A stretch of DNA of 64,000 nt from Salinigranum halophilum (GTDB lineage Archaea > Halobacteriota > Halobacteria > Halobacteriales > Haloferacaceae). The notes under the pieces are model-generated. The model saw nothing but the letters and a program-made list of their open reading frames with translations. It had not been told where the DNA came from and searched no databases. This document shows positions 52,967 to 60,898 of the stretch, in pieces; position 1 is the first letter of the stretch, and every line of letters begins with the position of its first letter. The translations under genes and the position numbers were made by a program. The stretch spans positions 665,429-729,428 of the forward strand of contig NZ_SSNL01000004.1 of assembly GCF_007004735.1 (NCBI RefSeq), read 5' to 3'.

Positions 52967-53308
52967 TCAAGAGTCGCAGTGAGAGAGCGAATCGCCCTCG
53001 TCACTCGGACTGATGTCCAGATGCGCCAGCGTCTCGTCTGTCGCGGGGTCCGCGCTGATTGTGGTCTGCTCGCCGCTGTCGATGTGGACGACGGAGTCGG
53101 AGTACTCGAAAGAGACCACGAGCGATCGAGCCGCGACCGGACCGCCCCCGGACGTCTCTGGCGCGCAGAACGACTCGAGTGCGTCCACGTCGACCGAATC
53201 CGACAGGGGTGGGAGCGCCAGCGGCTCACACGATTCGACGTCCGAGACCACGTCCGTAATCGCGACGACGAGTGATTCAACAGAGAGCTGATCGACCGTC
53301 TCACTCAT
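52967..53308 (-). CDS. HalOD1 output-domain protein
   Basis: 113 residues. The pattern SLVVAITDVVSDVESCEPLA then LPPLSDSVDVDALESF, ending with a strand FEYSDSVVHIDSG, is the haloarchaeal output domain HalOD1, usually a signalling output of unknown partner. Free-standing here. It is divergent from the DUF58 gene over a 126-bp A/T-containing promoter interval. Confidence 0.8.
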   Translation of the reverse strand: MSETVDQLSVESLVVAITDVVSDVESCEPLALPPLSDSVDVDALESFCAPETSGGGPVAARSLVVSFEYSDSVVHIDSGEQTTISADPATDETLAHLDISPSDEGDSLSHCDS

Positions 53309-53434
53309 TCTACATTACTGTGTGAAGACATAACTCAAATAACATACGGTACACGTGCTTCCACATACCAGATAGAGACCGCCAGCCGTGAGAGACCGCA
53401 TCATCTAATGCCCCACGGGGGTGAACGGAGTGTA

Positions 53435-54904
53435 ATGCGGCCGACACGGCGGTGGTGGTCGATCGCGGCAGTCGGAGCCGTGTTGCTCGCGATTTCGCTC
53501 GTCGGGAATCGGTTCGTCCCACTCGTCGGCGCCAGCGTCCTCGGTGCGTACTGTCTCGTCACGGCCGCGCGCGCGGTGTCGACCATCACGACGGCCGACG
53601 ACAGTCTCGCGGTCGACGTCGACGCGACTCCCGGCCGTGTCCCAGCAGGGAGTGAGACGACAGTCACAGTCACGGCCACCCTCGACGCCCCGGTCGACCA
53701 TCCCGTGACGGTCGACTACACGTTCCCGGCCAGTGTCGACGCTGCGCCGCAGTCGCTGACGATCACGCCCGGCGAGCGCCGCGCCCACGCGACCTGTGCA
53801 CCGTCGTTTCCCGTTGCCGGTCGGTTCTCGTTTCCCGACCTGACCGTGACGTACGAGAGCCCAGACGGACTGTTCACACAGCGCGTCCCGCGCGATGAAC
53901 AGGTCTCGGTGACCGCCGAGGCGCAGGGCACGGGTGATATCCACGTCGGAGCCGGTGGTGACACTCTCAGAGGGATGTTCGGAAGCCATCAAGAGGAGAG
54001 TCAGGGTACGCGTGGTGACGACTTCGCCGACCTCCGGGAGTACCAGCCCACCGACTCGGTGCGGCGAATCGACTGGAAGACGACGGCGAGACTCGACACC
54101 CCTCACGTCCGTGAGTACGAGGCCGAACGCGAGCAGCTCACGCGGCTGGTCCTCGACGCGCGCTCGACACTTACAGCGGGAGATTCGGCACGGACGAAAC
54201 TCGACTACCTCCGGGAGGTCGCACTCAGCATCCTCCGCAATACGGAGCGATCTGACGACCCCGTCGCGCTCACGATTGTCGACGACAACGGAATCAGAAC
54301 GATAACCGACGCAGCGAGCACCGTCGACCACTACCGACGGCTTCGTGAGACACTCCTCGCACTCGGTAGCGAGCAACAGACGCGACACCGGCGTACAGTC
54401 ACTGCTGAGACGGGCCCCGCCGATGCACAGGCGGCATCCACCCAGCTCACTGCGCGGACCGGTCCGCTCACGACGTTCGAGCTGACGCTGATGCCTTACT
54501 TTTCACGGACAGGTAGTTACGTCGCGCAGGTGTCTGCGGACCCACTCTTCACCGCCGTCCAGCAGCACGTCGGCGAGGTATCGAGCGGGACCTGGACGGT
54601 CCTCCTCACCGACGACACCGAACGCGGACGGGTCGTCGAGACGATGAAACTCGCTACCCGCGGGAGCCACCGAGCGACTGCGTTCGTTACACCCAGCGTC
54701 CTCTTCGAGCCCCGCGGTGTGTCCGACGTCGAGTCGGCGTACGAGCGCCTCGTCGATTTCGAGGAGTTCCGGAAGCGAATCCACAGGATTCCGCGCGCGA
54801 ACGCCTATGAAGTCGCTCCTGACGGTCGCCTCCGAGCCGTCCTCGCGCAGGGTAGCGAACGGGGTCGGCAACAGACCCGTAGACGACGGTCAGCAGACGA
54901 CTGA
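53435..54904 (+). CDS. DUF58 domain protein
   Basis: 489 residues from the ATG at 53435, which has GGGGGTGA about 12 nt upstream. Two N-terminal membrane helices (SIAAVGAVLLAISLVGNRFV), a beta-sandwich region (DUF11-like, 60-170), the DUF58 signature GDDFADLREYQPTDSVRRID (about 194-213) with WK and HVREYEAER, then a vWA-like alpha/beta fold. DUF58 proteins act with MoxR AAA+ ATPases in envelope stress and metal-chaperone systems; no moxR is in the window. Confidence 0.88.
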   Translation: MRPTRRWWSIAAVGAVLLAISLVGNRFVPLVGASVLGAYCLVTAARAVSTITTADDSLAVDVDATPGRVPAGSETTVTVTATLDAPVDHPVTVDYTFPASVDAAPQSLTITPGERRAHATCAPSFPVAGRFSFPDLTVTYESPDGLFTQRVPRDEQVSVTAEAQGTGDIHVGAGGDTLRGMFGSHQEESQGTRGDDFADLREYQPTDSVRRIDWKTTARLDTPHVREYEAEREQLTRLVLDARSTLTAGDSARTKLDYLREVALSILRNTERSDDPVALTIVDDNGIRTITDAASTVDHYRRLRETLLALGSEQQTRHRRTVTAETGPADAQAASTQLTARTGPLTTFELTLMPYFSRTGSYVAQVSADPLFTAVQQHVGEVSSGTWTVLLTDDTERGRVVETMKLATRGSHRATAFVTPSVLFEPRGVSDVESAYERLVDFEEFRKRIHRIPRANAYEVAPDGRLRAVLAQGSERGRQQTRRRRSADD

Positions 54905-54991
54905 CCACGCCGTGGGTTGAGCGCGAATCGACTGGGTCATCGGGTGCTGAACCGGGACGCATTTACTATCGGATGTGTATCCGGAAGACGA

Positions 54992-55465
54992 ATGTCGTCT
55001 CGCACATCGACGGTCACCCAGCGCGGTCGACTCGCCCTCCTTGCGGTCGCCCTCGGCGTGAGTGGCGGGGCCCTCTTTCTCGAAGCCGGCCGACTCGGTG
55101 CCCTCGTCGCCGTCGTCAGCGTCGCCATCGCTGTCGGTACGACGGGTATCGTCGGGGTCGCCGTCCTCCACTTGGCACTCGTTGCGTTGCCGACTCCTCT
55201 GAGTATTGTCGGGCTCGTCCTCGTCGAGGCGGCTGCGTGCTTCCTGCTCGTCGCCGAGACACCGGTATCGCACCGACTCGTGACGGGCGCGCTCTTCGTG
55301 CCGATCTCGGTCTGGCTCGCCGTCGCGGTGGTCACCCTCGCCGAACGAACCAGCCTCGCGACGGGGGCCACTGTCCTCATCGGGACCGTCGCCGTCGGGA
55401 CCTATCTGGTCCATCGATACGCGCGCGTCCGACTCGGCCTCGCCGCAGGTGAACTCGACGCATGA
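54992..55465 (+). CDS. Small polytopic membrane protein
   Basis: 157 residues from the ATG at 54992. Four to five hydrophobic helices (LALLAVALGVSGGALFLEAG, LVAVVSVAIAVGTTGIVGVA, VHRYARVRLGL at the end), no soluble domain. Not recognised by family; similar proteins sit between DUF58 and downstream membrane genes in haloarchaea. The stop overlaps the next gene by 4 bp, so the two are an operon, probably with DUF58. Confidence 0.7.
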   Translation: MSSRTSTVTQRGRLALLAVALGVSGGALFLEAGRLGALVAVVSVAIAVGTTGIVGVAVLHLALVALPTPLSIVGLVLVEAAACFLLVAETPVSHRLVTGALFVPISVWLAVAVVTLAERTSLATGATVLIGTVAVGTYLVHRYARVRLGLAAGELDA

Positions 55466-56481
55466 GTGAGAACAATCGACAGGAGCCTCGCTCGACCAAC
55501 GGTGTCGGCGAGGCCGACGCACCAGCATCGACAACGGAGCGCGACGGAGTGACCGATGACACGGCCATCCTCCGGGCCCGTCTCAAGCGGCTCGAAGAGG
55601 AGAACGACCGCCTCCGCGAGCGGTACGCCGGCGTCCGAGAGACGCGTTACAGACGCACCGCGCTCGGCCTCGCCGCCGTCGGTGTCGTGTTCGGTCTCAC
55701 GGGGGTCGTCGTCACCGCCGTGCAGGACGTGCTGTTCGCCATCGCCGCGGCGGGTCTCTTCGGGGCCGTGCTCACACGGTTTCTCACCCCCGAGCAGTTC
55801 ATCCCGCTCGACATCGGGGAGGGAACCTACGCCGCGCTGGCCGACAACGAATCCGCACTGGCGGACCAACTCGGGCTCTCGTCGAAGCGGGTCTACCTCT
55901 CGACACCACAGGGACCCCGTCTGTTCGTCCCCGAACTGGCGGAGTACGACCGTACCCTCCTCGAGGAGGACGCGTTCGACAGACCGCTCGTCGTGAACGA
56001 CACGGCCTCGCGGTCCGGTGCGGCGTTCCGACCGACGGCCGAACCGCTCCTGCGCGCGTTCGAAGAACAGTACCGCAGCGACCTCCCGTCCACCCCTGCG
56101 GAGGCCGCCGCCACCATCCGAGAGGGGGTGACTGACGCGCTCGAACTCGCGGGTGCCGTGGAGGTCGACCTCGATGCCGCGGACGGCCGCGTCACCTTCG
56201 CGGTCGACGACCCGCTGTACGGCGACCTGACCGGGTTCGACCACCCCATCAGTTCGTTCCTCGGGGCCGGTCTCGGCCGAGCACTCGGTGTGCCCATCGA
56301 GGTAGACGTCGTCGTGACCGAACGCGACCAGCAGGCCACCGCGCTCGTGACGTGTCGGTGGGACCCCGAGGCACTCGCGAGCGACGCTGACGCCGATGGC
56401 GACGCCGACGCCGACGAATCAGAGTCGGAATCGAAGACGGACCCACAGACTGACGACGTCGCCGCTGTCGACACCGAATAG
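55462..56481 (+). CDS. DUF7982-like haloarchaeal membrane protein
   Basis: 339 residues. N-terminal coiled coil (ILRARLKRLEEENDRLRERY), two helices (ALGLAAVGVVFGLTGVVVTA, VLFAIAAAGLFGAVLTRFL), then a soluble domain with LTPEQFIPLDIGEGTYAALA and PLYGDLTGFDHPISSFLGAG, and an acidic tail. Haloarchaea-specific family of unknown function, encoded with DUF58. The ATGA overlap with the preceding gene supports cotranscription. Confidence 0.75.
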   Translation: MSENNRQEPRSTNGVGEADAPASTTERDGVTDDTAILRARLKRLEEENDRLRERYAGVRETRYRRTALGLAAVGVVFGLTGVVVTAVQDVLFAIAAAGLFGAVLTRFLTPEQFIPLDIGEGTYAALADNESALADQLGLSSKRVYLSTPQGPRLFVPELAEYDRTLLEEDAFDRPLVVNDTASRSGAAFRPTAEPLLRAFEEQYRSDLPSTPAEAAATIREGVTDALELAGAVEVDLDAADGRVTFAVDDPLYGDLTGFDHPISSFLGAGLGRALGVPIEVDVVVTERDQQATALVTCRWDPEALASDADADGDADADESESESKTDPQTDDVAAVDTE

Positions 56482-56569
56482 GCGAGAGGGGTCCCCGACT
56501 GACGCGGCCGATTGCGGACGGCAACTGTCGCTTCGACGAGCCCCGCGGGAATTGTTTTCCTGACTGCAA

Positions 56570-57378
56570 TTGAACACGTGTGTCGAAACAGCGGTGCAGT
56601 CGACGACGGGGCGAACGCGCGGGAAACCGAGTCGCGAGGAGACGGCGGGCCAGCGGATGCAGCGCGTGTCGCCTCGCGAGGACTCTCCGCTCCGAACGCT
56701 CCGGCGGCAGCCGGGGAACGGGGCGATTCGACGGCTCGTGAAACGTGGCGTGGGTCCGACGCTGAATATCGACGACCCGGGCGACCGATACGAGCACGAG
56801 GCCGACCGTGTGGCCACGCAGGTGATGCATGGGCGTGAACGCGCTACCAAGACAGAGGCGTGGGTGCTGACGGCGACGGCCTTGCTGTACTTCCACGGCC
56901 ACCAGTACAGAGCGCCAGACGTGTTCGCAAACGGCACGCAGACGAAGTTCATTGACCTGCGCTTGCGAGCGAGGGCGTGTTCGACCGCGTGAAGCTCATC
57001 GTGAGCACGTCGTGTGCGACCTGCTGCGAGGAGGTGATCGAAACGTTCACACCGATCTTCCCCAGCGCCGTCGTCCTCAGTTACCGGAAGTCGACTCCGC
57101 TCCGAGGGGAGGTCGTGCGAGGCGATTTCGACAGGCGAATCCGCGTGCTGAATCGCCCGCCCCTGCTGGACGAATCAGTCGACGTCGACGCGATCATCGA
57201 CGTGTGAAAGTCGGTTGTCAAGCACCACCACCTCAACGAGAGTCGTCGGCTCCCTGGCTACTACCAGAACGGGACCGTCCACTACCTGGAGTCGGGGACG
57301 TGGAAGTCGATCCCGGCCACCGACCCGGCGAACACCTGTCGGAAGAAGGGCTCACAGATCCAAGCGGCCTCCCACTGA
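56570..57378 (+). pseudogene. eCIS DUF4157 effector with caspase/CHAT-like domain (broken)
   Basis: The first frame (TTG start) reads SPLRTLRRQPGNGAIRRLVK and then NIDDPGDRYEHEADRVATQV, the hallmark N-terminus of DUF4157 proteins linked to extracellular contractile injection systems. The HExxH protease part is deleted, leading directly to ALLYFHGHQY (56880-56905). A one-base shift near 56965-56975 continues the protein as FDRVKLIVSTSCATCCEE in another frame. A TGA at 57205-57207 (probable former Trp) interrupts DV-KSVVKHHHLNESRRLPGY before the final stop. HGH and SCAT match the His-Cys dyad of caspase/CHAT proteases. Clearly non-functional. Confidence 0.65.
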
Positions 57379-57455
57379 GATGATCGCGGCTGATCTCTCG
57401 CTCGACGAGGAGTGAAGCTCGTCGTTTACCGAACAGGGACAAATCCCCCCGCGGT

Positions 57456-58523
57456 TTATCGGACGGACGAGTCCTCGTCCTCGTGGCTCGTCTCGTCAGA
57501 GACGAGACTCCAGATTATACTCTGTGCGCGTGTCTCGTCCCACTCGGGGTGTTCCTGACGAACGTACGCGAACAGTGAGTCCTCATCAACGGACTGCTGC
57601 TCGTCGTTACCGTACCACGAACGGGTTGGAAGTCCCGTGCGCGCGAGATATGTGACGAGGACGACCCCGATTATGCCGAGGCCTGAGAGGGCGAGAGGCG
57701 TGCGCTGGAGCCACAGGAGTGCCGCCCGAACCGGTGGTTGACTCCCCGCATGTGAGTAATCGAGGAGGATGCGGTCAGCGTCTCCGATCACGTTCGTAAA
57801 GAACGCAGCGTTCGATGCCCGCGACTGCATTGCGTTGATGAACACGCTCGGGTCGCTCACCGCGATAACGGTCCCCTCACTGACGGGCTCGGCGCCAACA
57901 ACCGGAAACGTCTGAAGCGTCTCGTTGTCGTCGACTTCTCCGTCGTCGTCGCCGTCGAGATACGCGAACTCAGAGGTCCGGACCGCGACTGTCGCGCTCG
58001 TCGTATTCGTGAGAACGGTGCCACGGTTCAGCATGATTGCGTCGACATCACGTGTGTAAGGTGAGTCAGAGACGTTCGTCGCGAGCGGCATGTCGACTGT
58101 CGGACCATGGTGGCGTTGATCGGCGACGATGCGGCCATCGAAGCGCATGTCAGCTCCGAGGGCAGAGAGCAATCGGTTTCCACCGTCACCGACGTCCTCC
58201 GCAATGATAACAGTGCCACCACGTTCTACGAACGTACGGATACGGACGAGCTCGGCACGTGAGTACGATTCAGTTGGCGCAAGAACGAGAGCGACAGTCT
58301 CCGAACCGGCACTATCGTAGGCCGTCGTTTCGGTAGCCACCTCGACGGGTGCCCCCGTCTCAGCAGCGGCCGTCCGAACCCCAGAGGAGCCGTCCCATGC
58401 GGCGTTGAACGTACCGAACGCCTGGGAAGAAGTACTACCCGCGAACGCGAGCGCAAGCAGGCCGACGACGACAAGCCCAATCAGGAACACTTGCGGTATC
58501 GAGAGATCATCAAGGGGTCTCAT
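57456..58523 (-). CDS. DUF4350 domain membrane protein
   Basis: 355 residues. N-terminal membrane helix (IPQVFLIGLVVVGLLALAFA), the DUF4350 region (about 40-250) with LVLAPTESYSRAELVRIRTF and VERGGTVIIAEDVGDGGNRL, a GATase-like Rossmann fold, then a second helix (ALSGLGIIGVVLVTYLARTG) and an acidic cytoplasmic tail. DUF4350 normally accompanies DUF4129, DUF58 and MoxR genes, and all but MoxR are near. The stop precedes the DUF4157 relic by 78 bp in convergent orientation. Confidence 0.85.
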   Translation of the reverse strand: MRPLDDLSIPQVFLIGLVVVGLLALAFAGSTSSQAFGTFNAAWDGSSGVRTAAAETGAPVEVATETTAYDSAGSETVALVLAPTESYSRAELVRIRTFVERGGTVIIAEDVGDGGNRLLSALGADMRFDGRIVADQRHHGPTVDMPLATNVSDSPYTRDVDAIMLNRGTVLTNTTSATVAVRTSEFAYLDGDDDGEVDDNETLQTFPVVGAEPVSEGTVIAVSDPSVFINAMQSRASNAAFFTNVIGDADRILLDYSHAGSQPPVRAALLWLQRTPLALSGLGIIGVVLVTYLARTGLPTRSWYGNDEQQSVDEDSLFAYVRQEHPEWDETRAQSIIWSLVSDETSHEDEDSSVR

Positions 58524-58526
58524 ACG

Positions 58527-58799
58527 TCAGAACACCCCCGGCGGAAGTATTTCGAGAATGCGTTGTATCACGACGTACGCAAAGCCAACAAGACCCACGA
58601 GGATCACCCAGCGAAGACGTCGTTGCCAGGTCGGCGTGACGCGAAACGGCATCGTCAGCGCAGTCACGACGAGGAGCCCGATAAGTGAGATGACGAAGAA
58701 CAGCTCGTACGAGAACGAGTCGAGGAGCACGAGCACAAAGAGCGCAGCCACTATCCACGCGAACTGGCCGACGAGGAACCGGTCACGGCGGGGATACAT
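58527..58799 (-). CDS. Small membrane protein upstream of DUF4350
   Basis: 90 residues from the ATG at 58799; the frame is open further but the upstream part is hydrophilic and antisense to nothing conserved. Three helices (VGQFAWIVAALFVLVLLDSF, LFFVISLIGLLVVTALTMPF, WVILVGLVGFAYVVIQRIL). It ends 3 bp before the DUF4350 start, an operon. Confidence 0.7.
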   Translation of the reverse strand: MYPRRDRFLVGQFAWIVAALFVLVLLDSFSYELFFVISLIGLLVVTALTMPFRVTPTWQRRLRWVILVGLVGFAYVVIQRILEILPPGVF

Positions 58800-58965
58800 C
58801 AGACTGTCCCAATGGTGGGACCGCGACTCACATAAATTCAAGCAGATAGTCTCACCTGTCGATTCCGCATGGAGAGAGGTCACACTCCCGATACGTCCCA
58901 CTTCAGGGCCGGTGCACGTCCTCGAACCGAAGTCGGCTTTGTGTCGTGCGCGAGGTTCTCAGTGG

Positions 58966-59521
58966 ATGCTTCCTTGGGCACATGCGGCGTTCGGCTACCT
59001 CATCTATCATTGGTACACGGCACGGGCAGACACTCACACCCACCCGACCGGGCTCTCGGCACTATTACTCGTCTTCGGGACGCAGGTTCCCGATATCGTC
59101 GATAAACTGCTCGCGTGGACGTTCGATGTTCTTCCATTGGGGCGCAGCTTGGGTCATTCGGTGTTTACACTGCTACTTATCTGTGGACTCCTGTACGCAC
59201 TCTTTGACGGGGCGCGCGAGACGGAACTGTTTGCTTTCGCGACCGGATACACATCTCCTCGGTGACGGTGTGACTCCGACAGTCACAGGAGAGTTCACCC
59301 AGCTCGGCTATCTCTTTTGGCCCCTCACCTCGGCCCCACTTGACGATTACCAGATGACTTTCATCGAATTTTTCATGACCCTCGAACCATCTGGTTGGTT
59401 CCTGTTCGGACTCGGTCTTACCGGAGTCGGCCTCGTTGTCTGGGCACGTGACGGCTGCCCAGGCGCGACCAACGTCTTGGTACCGTTCGTCGTCGCGCGT
59501 GGGTCGAAGCGGAACCGGTGA
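58966..59521 (+). pseudogene. YdjM/DUF457-type metal-dependent hydrolase, frameshifted
   Basis: From ATG 58966, MLPWAHAAFGYLIYHWYTAR and LLVFGTQVPDIVDKLLAWTF with SLGHSVFTLL carry the His and Asp pattern of membrane-bound YdjM hydrolases. Near 59250 the frame shifts: the original continues as SPR and stops at 59265, while the +1 frame gives THLLGDGVTPTVTGEFTQLG then YLFWPLTSAPLDDY to 59521. The HLLGD block belongs to the same family, so one protein has been split. A sequencing error is possible. Confidence 0.75.
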
Positions 59522-59647
59522 GGAGACCCCTGAGAATAGAACGCCACCACGACATTAAACTAGTATATCTGATATTAAATGAGTACCAGGTACTGCAGGG
59601 TTGGAGATGACAATCGAAAACCGAGGCGACGCGGTGTCAGGTCCTAT

Positions 59648-60682
59648 TCAGCGACGCAGCCGCCTGATGAGTCCCGCCACGAGGAGGAGCGCCAAGAGGA
59701 GCGGGACCGCACCGAGCGGCGCGGACGTCTCCGTTGTCGGTTCCTCCGTCGGTTCGGCCGTCGCTTCAGCAGTCGAGGCTGCCGAATCGCCCGATGAGTC
59801 GTCAGAGGTCGGCGTGGGCGTCTCGGTCGAGGTCGGCGTCTCGGTTGGCGTCTCGGTCGGGGTCGGCGTCGCGGTTGGCGTTGCCGTCGGCGTCTCCGTC
59901 GACTCGTCGCTGCTGTCGGCCCCACCAGCACCACCGACTCCGCCACTGCCACCATTGGTCTCGTCGCTGGGGTCGACCTCGAGCGAGGTGGAGTCGGACA
60001 GTCCCAAGAATACCCGCTCGCCGTCGAGTTCGTCCGCCCCGCGGACGAAGATGTAGGTGTTGTACTCACCCTCGTCAGGGACCGAGATGGTCCCGGAGTA
60101 CTCGTTCGACCCGTCAGCGGAGAGTTCCTCGAGAACGACGATATCCTCGGACGACGTCTCGGCAACGGCCACCTCGACGGCGTCCACGGACGGTCCGCTC
60201 GTCTCTTGCGTCAACTGCGCGGACACGTCGAACGACGCGCCGGCTTCGGCCGTCGACGGAATCGTCGATGACACGTCGTACTTCTTGACGACGACGGGCA
60301 GCAGCGCCTGGACGTTGCCGTCGGCGAAGACGACGGCGAAGTACGTTCCGGGCGTGAGCGACGACGTCGAGAACGTCACGCGGTCGTTTCCAGTCGCTTC
60401 GGCGTCGTCGACGAACTCACGGTCACTGTTGCGGAGTTCGACGGCGTAGGACACACCGGACGGGCCAGTCGTGTCCAGTTCGAGGGTCTGCCCTTGTGAG
60501 ACACGCGCCGACTCACTCACCTCGAAGTCGCCGCCTCCGACGCTCACGGTGCGGTCGGGCGTGTCCACCGCGCTCGGTGAACTCAGTTCGTACGTCGCCG
60601 CCCCGACGGTGAGTGGCACCACGCCGGCGGCGAGCACCGAGACGATTACGAGACAGACGGCTACACGCGAACGAGAGAACAT
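59648..60682 (-). CDS. Secreted surface protein with Thr/Pro/Glu stalk and C-terminal anchor
   Basis: 344 residues from ATG 60682. Signal peptide (VAVCLVIVSVLAAGVVPLTV GAA), two beta-sandwich domains (about 30-235: YAVELRNSDREFVDDAEATG, VAVAETSSEDIVVLEELSAD), a T/P/E/S-rich stalk of about 75 residues (ETPTATPTATPTPTETPTET) suitable for O-glycosylation, and a C-terminal helix with GAVPLLLALLLVAGLIRRLRR. The anchor resembles haloarchaeal C-terminal anchors but lacks a clear PGF. The coding DNA of the stalk is repetitive (59800-59900). Confidence 0.8.
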   Translation of the reverse strand: MFSRSRVAVCLVIVSVLAAGVVPLTVGAATYELSSPSAVDTPDRTVSVGGGDFEVSESARVSQGQTLELDTTGPSGVSYAVELRNSDREFVDDAEATGNDRVTFSTSSLTPGTYFAVVFADGNVQALLPVVVKKYDVSSTIPSTAEAGASFDVSAQLTQETSGPSVDAVEVAVAETSSEDIVVLEELSADGSNEYSGTISVPDEGEYNTYIFVRGADELDGERVFLGLSDSTSLEVDPSDETNGGSGGVGGAGGADSSDESTETPTATPTATPTPTETPTETPTSTETPTPTSDDSSGDSAASTAEATAEPTEEPTTETSAPLGAVPLLLALLLVAGLIRRLRR

Positions 60683-60898
60683 TTCGGTTCCACGTGCGCT
60701 GACAACTTTCAAGAAACTTTCGAGGGAGGACGAACGTGTACTCTCTTTATTAAATTTCACTCGTTTGTGGTAGTCCTCCCGAGACGAACGTCCGACTGGT
60801 TCTCGAGACCGGCAGATACACGACTCCTCGTCAGTCAACTCGACAGATTCGCCGCCTAGAGCATAACACATATGTGACGGCACGAAAGACTGTTCGGC

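Noticed and set aside
59810..59905. Repetitive DNA as an independent repeat element
   Set aside because: It encodes the T/P/E stalk of the surface protein at 59648-60682 and is explained by it.
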